This document shows positions 1 to 9,000 of a DNA stretch of 64,000 nucleotides, piece by piece (position 1 is the stretch's first letter; each line of letters begins with the position of its first letter). The stretch covers positions 1,674,001 through 1,738,000 of the forward strand of contig OZ025258.1 in the NCBI GenBank assembly GCA_964019135.1. Reading direction: 5' to 3'. The position numbers and the translations under genes were made by a program. This stretch comes from Arenicola marina (taxonomy: Eukaryota > Annelida > Polychaeta > Arenicolidae). A model generated the notes under the pieces. The model was not told the origin of the DNA. It worked only from the letters and a program-made list of their open reading frames with translations, and did not search any database.

Positions 1-110
1 ACCCGGCTTGAGTCGGTAGGACACCATACTCCTGTCGCAGTCTTAATCGTAGGGTTGTGCGTTCAATCCGCGGTGGAGTCATTTTTATGATGGCAACAAC
101 CCCTATTTTC
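1..110 (+). repeat. tRNA-like head of a SINE (putative)
   Basis: The stretch looks like a diverged tRNA gene. An A-box-like segment (gagtcggtagg, about 10-20) is followed about 45 bases later by a B-box-like segment (gttcaatcc, 61-69). It lies in the intron upstream of the ABCB9 exon, so a degenerate tRNA-derived SINE head is more likely than a working tRNA gene. No clear cloverleaf or tail was confirmed. Confidence 0.4.
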
Positions 111-340
111 GCTCAAAATGTGGTCCTCCCACAGTCAGTTTATCGAGAAACAGCCTGGATTCAAATCTGATTCAAAGGCTAATCGGAAGCGTTCTTCGGG
201 TAACCTGTCGCTTCGCTTGTTTAAATGTGGTTGAACTAGTAACTTTAACTGTTAAGAATTTTCGTACGTCACGTGACGTGTGAAATATGAAATCTTGTAT
301 GGTGGTGACGTGGTTGATGACGTCATGGTGTGTCCGACAG

Positions 341-463
341 GCGACGAGCGCTCTGGACGCGGAGAGTGAACACCTGGTGCAGCAGGCCATCGACCGCGCC
401 ATGGAGAACCGGACCGTCCTCGTCATCGCCCACAGATTGTCCACAGTCAGGAACGCCCACAAG
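341..463 (+). CDS. ABCB9: ABCB9-like exon: D-loop and H-loop of the ATPase domain
   Basis: The acceptor is tgtccgacag just before 341 and the donor is aag|gtacgtg after 463. It has 41 codons, phase 0 at both ends. SALD is at codons 3-6 and the catalytic-switch histidine is in VIAHRLS. The last 63 bases plus 12 intron bases form the unit of the array that follows, so any of the 15 identical donors (463, 538, and so on to 1513) could be used without changing frame. Confidence 0.85.
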
Positions 464-3230
464 GTACGTGTAGCCATGGAGAACCGGACCGTCCTCGTCA
501 TCGCCCACAGATTGTCCACAGTCAGGAACGCCCACAAGGTACGTGTAGCCATGGAGAACCGGACCGTCCTCGTCATCGCCCACAGATTGTCCACAGTCAG
601 GAACGCCCACAAGGTACGTGTAGCCATGGAGAACCGGACCGTCCTCGTCATCGCCCACAGATTGTCCACAGTCAGGAACGCCCACAAGGTACGTGTAGCC
701 ATGGAGAACCGGACCGTCCTCGTCATCGCCCACAGATTGTCCACAGTCAGGAACGCCCACAAGGTACGTGTAGCCATGGAGAACCGGACCGTCCTCGTCA
801 TCGCCCACAGATTGTCCACAGTCAGGAACGCCCACAAGGTACGTGTAGCCATGGAGACCCGGACCGTCCTCGTCATCGCCCACAGACTGTCCACAGTCAG
901 GAACGCCCACAAGGTACGTGTAGCCATGGAGAACCGGACCGTCCTCGTCATCGCCCACAGACTGTCCACAGTCAGGAACGCCCACAAGGTACGTGTAGCC
1001 ATAGAGACCCGGACCGTCCTCGTCATCGCCCACAGACTGTCCACAGTCAGGAACGCCCACAAGGTACGTGTTGCTATGGAGACCCGGACCGTCCTCGTCA
1101 TCGCCCACAGACTGTCCACAGTCAGGAGCGCTCACAAGGTACGTGTAGCCATGGAGAACCGGACGGTCCTCGTCATCGCCCACAGACTGTCCACAGTCAG
1201 GAACGCCCACAAGGTACGTGTTGCTATGGAGACCCGGACCGTCCTCGTCATCGCTCACAGACTGTCCACAGTCAGGAACGCCCACAAGGTACGAGTAGCC
1301 ATGGAGAACCGGACCGTCCTCGTCATCGCCCACAGACTGTCCACAGTCAGGAACGCCCACAAGGTACGTGTAGTCATGGAGACCCGGACCGTCCTCGTCA
1401 TCGCCCACAGACTGTCCACAGTCAGGAACGCCCACAAGGTACGTGTAGTCATGGAGACCCGGACCGTCCTCGTCATCGCCCACAGACTGTCCGCAGTCAG
1501 GAACGCCCATAAGGTACGTGTAGCTTACTGTTGTGACTGCCCTATATCTACTGTTGTAACTGTCCTATATCCACTGTTGTGACTGTCCTATATCCACTGT
1601 TGTGACTGTCCTATATCTACTGTTGTGACTGTCCTATATCCACTGTTGTGACTGTCCTATATCCACTGTTGTGACTGTCCTATATCCACTGTTGTGACTG
1701 TCCTATATATACTGTTGTGACTGTCCTATATCCACTGTTGTGACTGTCCTATATATACTGTTGTGACTGTCCTATATCCACTGTTGTGACTGTCCTATAT
1801 CCACTGTTGTGACTGTCCTATATCCACTGTTGTGACTGTCCTATATCCACTGTTGTGACTGTCCTATATCCACTGTTGTGACTGTCCTATATATACTGTT
1901 GTGACTGTCCTATATCCACTGTTGTGACTGTCCTATATATACTGTTGTGACTGTCCTATATCCACTGTTGTGACTGTCCTATATCTACTGTTGTGACTGT
2001 CCTATATCTACTGTTGTGACTGTCCTATATCCACTGTTGTGACTGTCCTATATCTATTGTTGTGACTATCCTATATCTCCTGTTGTGACTATCCTATATC
2101 CACTGTTGTGACTGACCTATATCCACTGTTGTGACTGTCCTATATCCACTGTTGTGACTGTCCTATATCCACTGTTGTGACTGTCCTATATCTCCTGTTG
2201 TGACTATCCTATATCCACTGTTGTGACTGACCTATATCCACTGTTGTGACTGTCCTATATCTACTGTTGTGACTGTCCTATATCCACCTGTTTGCCTGAC
2301 ATGCCCTGTCTCTGTCGTTGCCAGGTGATTGTGTTGGACAAGGGGGAGGTGGTGGAGCAGGGCACACACGAGGAGCTGCTGACTAAGGCCGGTGTCTACA
2401 AGCGGCTTGTGCTGCGTCAGCTGATGGCTGGGACCGCTGGGGAGGGGCCGGCCCCCCCGGGGGACGAGGGCGCGTGGGAGTCATTGGGGGAGGGGCACGA
2501 GGCGGGAAGTGGGGAGGCCGGAGGGGAGGGGCACAGAGTGGGAAGTGGGGAGGCCGGGGGGGAGGCCGTGGGGGAGGGGCACAAAGTGGGAAGTGGGGAG
2601 GCCGGTGGGGAGGGGTACGGGGCGGGAGGTGGTAGTAAGCGGGGGAGCTCTCAGGGTGGACAGAGGGGATCTGAGGGTAGACAAAGGGGTTCTGAGGGTG
2701 GACAGGGGGGCTCTGAGGGTGGACAGGGGGGCTCTGAGGGTGGACAGGGGGGCTCTGAGGTTGGACAGGGGGGCTCTGAGGGTGGACAGGGGGGCTCTGA
2801 GGTTGGACAGGGGGGCTCTGAGGTTGGACAGGGGGGCTCCGAGGGTGGACAGGGGGGCTCTGAGGGTGGACAGGGGGGCTCTGAGGGTGGACAGGGGGGC
2901 TCTGAGGGTGGACAGGGGGGCTCTGAGGGTGGACAGGGGGGCTCTGAGGGTGGACAGGGGGGCTCTGAGGGTGGACAGGGGGGCTCTGAGGTTGGACAGG
3001 GGGGCTCTGAGGGTGGACAGGGGGGCTCTGAGGTTGGACAGGGGGGCTCTGAGGTTGGACAGGGGGGCTCTGAGGTTGGACAGGGGGGCTCTGAGGGTGG
3101 ACAGGGGGGCTCTGAGGTTGGACAGGGGGGCTCTGAGGGTGGACAGGGGGGCTCTGAGGGTGGACAGGGGGGCTCTGAGGGTGGACAGGGGGGCTCTGAG
3201 GGTGGACAAAATGGCTCCATGATCAGTTGA
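341..3230 (+). CDS. ABCB9: ABCB9/TAPL-like half ABC transporter, C-terminal two exons (partial gene)
   Basis: These are the end of the nucleotide-binding domain and the C-terminal tail of a subfamily B half transporter. Coding exons are 341-463 and 2325-3230, joined in phase 0. The first starts within the ATSALD signature after Walker B (D-loop) and carries the H-loop histidine in [16 protein letters not shown]. The second continues [19 protein letters not shown] and [11 protein letters not shown], the usual end of the ABCB fold. The wording is closest to ABCB9 (TAP-like, a lysosomal peptide exporter acting as a homodimer); ABCB8 and ABCB10 fit less well. The membrane domain and Walker A lie upstream of the window. 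The intron is made entirely of two minisatellites, and the first of these copies the donor site 15 times in frame. The tail of about 270 residues is far longer than in vertebrate ABCB9. Confidence 0.85.
401..1525 (+). repeat. 75-bp minisatellite x15 spanning an exon end and its splice donor
   Basis: Fifteen copies of a 75-bp unit. Each holds 63 bp of ABCB9 exon, the gtacgtg donor and five more intron bases. 75 is 25 codons and the intron part has no stop, so the whole array reads as repeated [20 protein letters not shown] blocks. Copies 1-6 share 'agattgtcc'; copies 7-15 have 'agactgtcc' and other changes. The exon-proximal block is therefore more uniform. Confidence 0.95.
1526..2288 (+). repeat. 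23-bp minisatellite (about 33 copies) filling the rest of the ABCB9 intron
   Basis: The unit is near ctgttgtgactgtcctatat plus cca, with c/t and ta/cc variants. It starts directly after the 75-bp array and stops about 35 bp before the acceptor of the next exon. It contains no exon sequence. Confidence 0.95.
2325..3230 (+). CDS. ABCB9: ABCB9-like terminal exon with long Gly/Ser/Glu/Gln tail
   Basis: The acceptor is gtcgttgccag before 2325 and the stop is tga at 3228-3230. About 35 codons finish the nucleotide-binding domain ([19 protein letters not shown], then [11 protein letters not shown]). The remaining roughly 265 codons are low complexity: first [17 protein letters not shown] blocks, then about 25 copies of a seven-residue GGSEGGQ repeat. 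The tail has no known fold and is probably disordered and length-variable. A polyadenylation signal 44 bp after the stop supports this as the true end. Confidence 0.8.
   Translation: MIVLDKGEVVEQGTHEELLTKAGVYKRLVLRQLMAGTAGEGPAPPGDEGAWESLGEGHEAGSGEAGGEGHRVGSGEAGGEAVGEGHKVGSGEAGGEGYGAGGGSKRGSSQGGQRGSEGRQRGSEGGQGGSEGGQGGSEGGQGGSEVGQGGSEGGQGGSEVGQGGSEVGQGGSEGGQGGSEGGQGGSEGGQGGSEGGQGGSEGGQGGSEGGQGGSEGGQGGSEVGQGGSEGGQGGSEVGQGGSEVGQGGSEVGQGGSEGGQGGSEVGQGGSEGGQGGSEGGQGGSEGGQGGSEGGQNGSMIS
2490..2640 (+). repeat. Imperfect coding repeat in the ABCB9 tail (GEG.. GSGEAGG blocks)
   Basis: About four diverged copies of a segment of roughly 40 bp centred on gtgggaagtggggaggccgg. They encode Gly/Glu/Ser-rich peptide in frame with the transporter. 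Confidence 0.7.
2655..3212 (+). repeat. 21-bp coding minisatellite (about 25 copies), GGSEGGQ heptad
   Basis: The unit is ggctctgagggtggacaggg plus g. The main variant changes one Gly to Val (gag ggt to gag gtt). The period keeps the reading frame and no copy carries a stop in the coding frame. The other frames are open too, which produces false long ORFs on both strands. Confidence 0.95.
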
Positions 3231-3273
3231 GGACACCACACTTAGTTTTAAAATGTATTTATAGACAAATTAT

Positions 3274-3279
3274 AATAAA
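3274..3279 (+). terminator. Polyadenylation signal AATAAA for the ABCB9-like gene
   Basis: AATAAA lies 44 bp downstream of the stop codon in an A/T-rich stretch, the expected place for a short 3' UTR. Confidence 0.65.
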
Positions 3280-4910
3280 AAAAGTTTCATCTTTTATGTT
3301 AGAGGCCGCGACATGGATTATTATAGTAGTTGGTAGGCATCAGTGATACGCGAGCTACGTTGAGACAATGGCTCACCCTAACATGGAGGAACGACCACAA
3401 GAGAGGAGTGGTCTTAACGAGCAATGTATGACATATCACGCAGTATTTATTGCACTTGGTCTTGTAAAGGTTGGCTCCGCAAGTAGAGACTGAGCACCTC
3501 AACGCTGGCCAGTGTAGCGAGCACCAAGTGCCGCGAACCGAGGGACGGCCATGCTACAGTCGTCGCCTATCTTTATGGTGTGTTTTGGTGTCTTGTTTGT
3601 TTATACTGGACAACATTCTCGGGTATTTGATATTAATTAATGTGTAGATCCTGTGACTTTACAGACAGGGTTTCATTCAAGCCGACGACTCTTAATATCG
3701 TATCGAGTAATAACATTTAATAAATTTGTTCTTTTTAAGGAGAGTTTGGTGAAATTAATTATTGCATTTACGGCACATTCTGATCAAATTTTTAATTCGA
3801 CCAGTGAAATATATTTACAGTCAGTTTATTTTGACTGCACCAAATACGGTTCGCATTGTTATACATGTATGTACAAGCGTAATCCAAAATCCATAGACGT
3901 TTCCATTTTGGGTCCGGTCAGCCATGACCTTAAGTAGAGTGGAGGAGCTGGAGAGTTGGTGAGTTGACAGCCGGCAGTACGTGTGTGGTGCTGGCGTGGC
4001 GAGAGCAATGCCTAGAGACAAACTGAAGGCCACGGAGATACAGTGGAACACGGGTGTGGTCCCGTTACAGGGCGCATTTTATATACATGTGTACAGCTTT
4101 GTTTTTAAGTGCAATGGTTGCATGTATGGAACAATAATTTTGAGATTAATGTATAATGTTTCTGATGTAAACTGACGTTATGAACCAAGTGTCCCTCTTT
4201 GTGCCGTAGAAATGCACCTTTTACGTGTAAAGCTCTTTATGTTCCTTAAATACAAATTTTGTATTTCCATATGTGTTTCGTTGGTGATTAATGGTGCACT
4301 GTAGCCAGAGACCAGATCACATAGACTTAGTCCATACCAGGAGCGCTCTACAAGTAATTGCAGCTTAATTGCTAACACACGACGCTACAAAAAAACGTCT
4401 TTTTTTGCGTTTCTACGAATACATATGCGCAAAAATAAAGCCTCGAAGAGTATTGCAATATGTTTAATACAAAATTATAAATAGTGTATCAATAATGAGG
4501 ATTTTCTTTATAGTCACAATCGCGTGAATTGTACACACAAGGCCAGACTAGTAAAATAAAACAGCGCATGCGCACGACTGGTGTATCCGGCTGGGACGCC
4601 AATAATTGAGTTTGTTGTACCAATTAAAACTTATCTGCAATAATTTATTACGATATACTTATCACGATATACTTAGGAACAGCTAAGCAAAAGCAAAGCC
4701 TTTACCCATTTTTCACTGGAATGCATTATTTTTAAATATATCATAAATAATATTATTTAACACAAATATATTTATGAATCCCGGACATGTCGCCAACGTA
4801 AGCCTGCGGGGCAACAGGTCATATTATCTTAGAAATAGCAGACCTTGTTTAAGGTTCATTCTAGGTGAAAACACACATCAAAAATAACTCCTCAAGATAA
4901 ATAATGTATC
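3280..4910. other. Intergenic region between convergent ABCB9 and RAB34
   Basis: A/T-rich sequence with no long tandem array and no ORF resembling a known protein. The short ORFs of 60-95 codons have no recognisable motif. It presumably holds the 3' flanks of both convergent genes. Confidence 0.6.
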
Positions 4911-4914
4911 GTGC

Positions 4915-5130
4915 AGAAATACGAGGCAGTTACAAGCTGGTTGCCTTTGGACGGTTGGTTGGTTGTATAGTCCGGACGCTTTAACCAATTCTGGTCTTTG
5001 CGAAGGACGGGATATTTATCCTTTGACCACACAGACATGGGATCTTTATCCTGTGACCACACAGACATGGCCACAGCGGGGCTCGAACCACCTTTAGGCT
5101 CTCAGGTGGCCAGAGCTCGCTATTGGTTGA
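4915..5130 (-). repeat. tRNA-derived SINE-like element
   Basis: On the minus strand a B box (ggttcgagccc, about 5079-5090) is followed by a tail with two copies of an 'aggataaa.atccc' motif and ttcgcaaagaccag. The A-box end runs into the 50-52-bp array, whose unit includes the SINE-side words agcgagctc and ccaatagcg. The array may have grown from the head of the SINE. Confidence 0.5.
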
Positions 5131-5990
5131 CAACGGAGTTCTCAGACAACATACCAACGAGCTCGCTATTGGTTGACAACGGAGAGTTCTCAGCATGACG
5201 ACATGGCAACGAGACAACGGAATGCTCAACATGACGACATAGCAACGAGCTCGCTATTGGTTGACAACAGAGAGTTCTCAGCATGACGACATGGCAACGA
5301 GACAACGGAATGCTCAACATGACGACATAGCAACGAGCTCGCTATTGGTTGACAACAGAGAGTTCTCAACATGACGACATAGCAACGAGCTCGCTTTTGG
5401 TTGACAACGGAGAGTTCTCAACATGACGACATGGCAACGAGCTCGCTATTGGTTGACAACAGAGTTCTCAACATGACGACATGGCAACGCGTTCGCTATT
5501 GGTTGACAACGGAGAGTTCTCAACATGACGACATGGCAACGAGCTCGCTATTGGTTGACAACAGAGTTCTCAACATGACGACGTAGCAACGAGCTCGCTA
5601 TTGGTTGACGACAGAGTTCTCAACATGACAACAGGGCAACGAACTCGCTATTGGTTGACAACATAGTTCTCAACATGACGACATGGCAACGCGTTCGCTA
5701 TTGGTTGACAACGGAGAGTTCTCAACATGACGACATAGCAACGAGCTCGCTATTGGTTGACAACGGAGAGTTCTGAGCATGACGACATGGCAACGAGCTC
5801 GCTATAGGTTGACAACGGAGAGTTCTCAACATGACGACATGGCAACGAGCTCGCTATTGGTTGACAACGGAGAGTTCTCAACATGACGACGTAGCAACGA
5901 GCTCGCCATAGGTTGACAACGGAGAGTTCTCAACATGACGACGTAGCAACGAGCTCGCTATTGGTTGACAATGGAGAGGCCTCTTTGCAT
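5110..5990 (+). repeat. 50-52-bp minisatellite, about 17 copies
   Basis: The unit is built from ttgacaacggagagttctca, acatgacgacatggcaacga and gctcgctattgg. Copies differ by gain or loss of 'ag' and by tggc/tagc. The array ends about 35 bp from the RAB34 stop codon, in its 3' UTR or 3' flank. Confidence 0.9.
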
Positions 5991-6024
5991 GAGGACATAA
6001 TCCAGATAAGAGCCCTGGTATGTC

Positions 6025-6095
6025 TCAGCTGCAGCAACCCCCCCTCTTCTTGCTCGGGTTGTTATCGTAGAGGTCCTCCGCCGCCTTGTTGACTT
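6025..6095 (-). CDS. RAB34: RAB34 last exon: hypervariable tail and prenylation motif
   Basis: The acceptor ttactcgtag precedes 6095 (minus strand). It encodes [19 protein letters not shown] followed by CCS and a TGA stop. A Lys/Arg patch followed by two cysteines near the end is the usual Rab geranylgeranylation site. It joins the previous exon in phase 1. It is only 71 bp, so ORF scans miss it. Confidence 0.85.
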
Positions 6096-9000
6096 CTACG
6101 AGTAACAGAAAACAAGTAAACCCACATCAGGAAGCAGTTAACAACAGCGACACATCGGTCAAATAGACGCCGGGCTACGGTTTACAAAGTGTTCACTACT
6201 AAGATATGTAATGGTTACAACGTGTTCAATACTAACAGATGTAATGGTTACAAAGTGTTCAATACTAATATGTAAAGATTTACAACATGTTCAATACTAA
6301 TATGTAATGGTTTACAAAGTGTACGTTCAATACTAATATGTAATGGTTTACAAAGTCCTAAAACAGGGAAATGGTTTACAAAGTCCTAAAACAGGGAACT
6401 AGTTTACCAAGTGTTTAGTCCTAACATATGTAATGGTTATGTCAATTCTAAAACAGGGAATGGTTTACCAAGTGTTTAATCCTAGAACTAAGAGTTTATA
6501 AAATCGGTTCGAACCTAAAATAGCTCTGGGTTTACACAAGACAATTAAGGCATTTACAACCCGTTCAATATCTTTCTGCATATCACTACGACCAAATAAA
6601 TGTATGAATTTGTGATTTACGCCATTGGTCCAGACTGCGCTACCACATGGGCTGGGAATGCGCCACGGTGTCCAAGGCCAGCTTGTGTTGGCTACTCACT
6701 GATCAGATCACTTCCAATCTTCTGGGAGTAGACGGTCATGTTGTCTATTTCACGCAATACCGCTTGGTCAAAGGTCAAGGCCACCAAGCGAAAGAAAAAG
6801 TCCCTCACGTTCTCCCCTGAAACACAAAAATGATCTGTCATTAATACAAAGGAGGTTATTAATATTTATACACAAGTAGCTTAATCGTGAACTTTGTATA
6901 CCAAGTATGTTTATGTTTGGGGCGTCTCCCAAGCTCAGTTAGAAGCGGTTCAGCTGAAGATCAACGGGTCGTGGGTACGACCCCTGGCACCTGCCACCAG
7001 GTCATGGGTACGACCCCTGGCACCTACCACCAGGTCGTGGGTACGACCCCTGGCACCTGCCGCCAGGTCGTGGGTACGACCCCTGGCACCTGCTACCAGG
7101 TCGTGGGTACGACCCCTGGCACCTGCCACCAGGTCGTGGGTACGACCCCTGGCACCTGCCGCCAGGTCGTGGGTACGACCCCTGGCACCTGCCGCCAGGT
7201 CGTGGGTACGACCCCTGGCACCTGCCGCCAGGTCGTGAGTACGACCCCTGGCACCTGCCACCAGGTCGAGGGTACGACCCCTGACACCTGCCACCAGGTC
7301 GTGGGTACGACCCCTGACACCTGCCACCAGGTCGTGGGTACGACCCCTGGCACCTGCCACCAGGTCGTGGGTACGACCCCTGGCACCTGCCACCAGGTCG
7401 TGGGTACGACCCCTGGCACCTGCCGCCAGGTCGTGGGTACGACCCCTGGCACCTGCCACCAGGTCGTGGGTACGACCCCTGGCACCTGCCACCAGGTCGT
7501 GGGTACGACCCCTGGCACCTGCCACCAGGTCGTGGGTACGACCCCTGACACCTCCCACCAAGTCGTGGGTACGACCCCTGGCACCTGCCACCAGGTCGTG
7601 GGTTCGAGCCCTGCCACCAGGTCGTGGGTACGACCCCTGGCACCTGCCGCCAGGTCGTGGGTACGACCCCTGGCACCTGCCGCCAGGTCGTGGGTACGAC
7701 CCCTGGCACCTGCCACCAGGTCGTGGGTACGACCCCTGGCACCTGCCGCCAGGTCGTGGGTACGACCCCTGGCACCTGCCACCAGGTCGTGGGTACGACC
7801 CCTGGCACCTGCCACCAGGTCGTGGGTACGACCCCTGGCACCTGCCACCAGGTCGTGGGTACGACCCCTGGCACCTGCTACCAGGTCGTGGGTACGACCC
7901 CTGACACCTGCCACCAGGTCGTGGGTACGACCCCTGGCACCTGCCGCCAGGTCGTGGGTACGACCCCTGGCACCTGCCACCAGGTCGTGGGTACGACCCC
8001 TGGCACCTGCCACCAGGTCGTGGGTACGACCCCTGGCACCTGCCACCAGGTCGTGGGTACGACCCCTGGCACCTGCCACCAGGTTGTGGGTACGACCCCT
8101 GGCACCTGCCGCCAGGTCGTGGGTACGACCCCTGGCACCTGCCACCAGGTCGTGGGTACGACCCCTGGCACCTGCCACCAGGTCGTGGGTACGATCCCTG
8201 GCACCTGCCACCAGGTCGTGGGTACGACCCCTGGCACCAGCCACCAGGTCGTGGGTACGACCCCTGGCACCTGCTACCAGGTCGTGGGTACGACCCCTGC
8301 CACCTGCCACCAGGTCGTGGGTACGACCCCTGACACCTGCCGCCAGGTCGTGGGTACGACCCCTGGCACCTGCCGCCAGGTCGTGGGTACGACCCATGGC
8401 ACCTGCCACCAGGTCGTGGGTACGACCCCTGGCACCTGCCACCAGGTCGTGGGTACGACCCCTGGCACCTGCCACCAGGTCGTGGGTACGACCCCTGACA
8501 CCTGCCACCAGGTCGTGGGTACGACCCCTGGCACCTGCCACCAGGTCGTGGGTACGACCCCTGGCACCTGCCGCTAGGTCGTGGGTACGACCCCTGGCAC
8601 CTGCCACCAGGTCGTGGGTACGACCCCTGACACCTGCCACCAGGTCGTGGGTACGACCCCTGGCACCTGCCACCAGGTCGTGGGTACGACCCCTGGCACC
8701 TGCCACCAGGTCGTGGGTACGACCCCTGGCACCTGCCACCAGGTCGTGGGTACGACCCCTGGCACCTGCTACCAGGTCGTGGGTACGACCCCTGACACCT
8801 GCCACCAGGTCGTGGGTACGACCCCTGGCACCTGCCACCAGGTCGTGGGTTCGAGCCCTGGCGCCTGCCACCAGGTCGTGGGTACGACCCCTGGCACCTG
8901 CCACCAGGTCGTGGGTACGACCCCTGGCACCTGCCACCAGGTCGTGGGTACGACCCCTGGCACCTGCCACCAGGTCGTGGGTACGATCCCTGACACCTGC

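Noticed and set aside
3653..4175. Small ORFs of 64-94 codons between ABCB9 and RAB34
   Set aside because: A/T-rich, no motif, no splice or domain context. Probably chance.
6692..6699. RAB34 ending at the TAG inside this segment
   Set aside because: It would leave the Rab without prenylation cysteines. A gtgagt donor and a matching tail exon at 6025-6095 explain it better.
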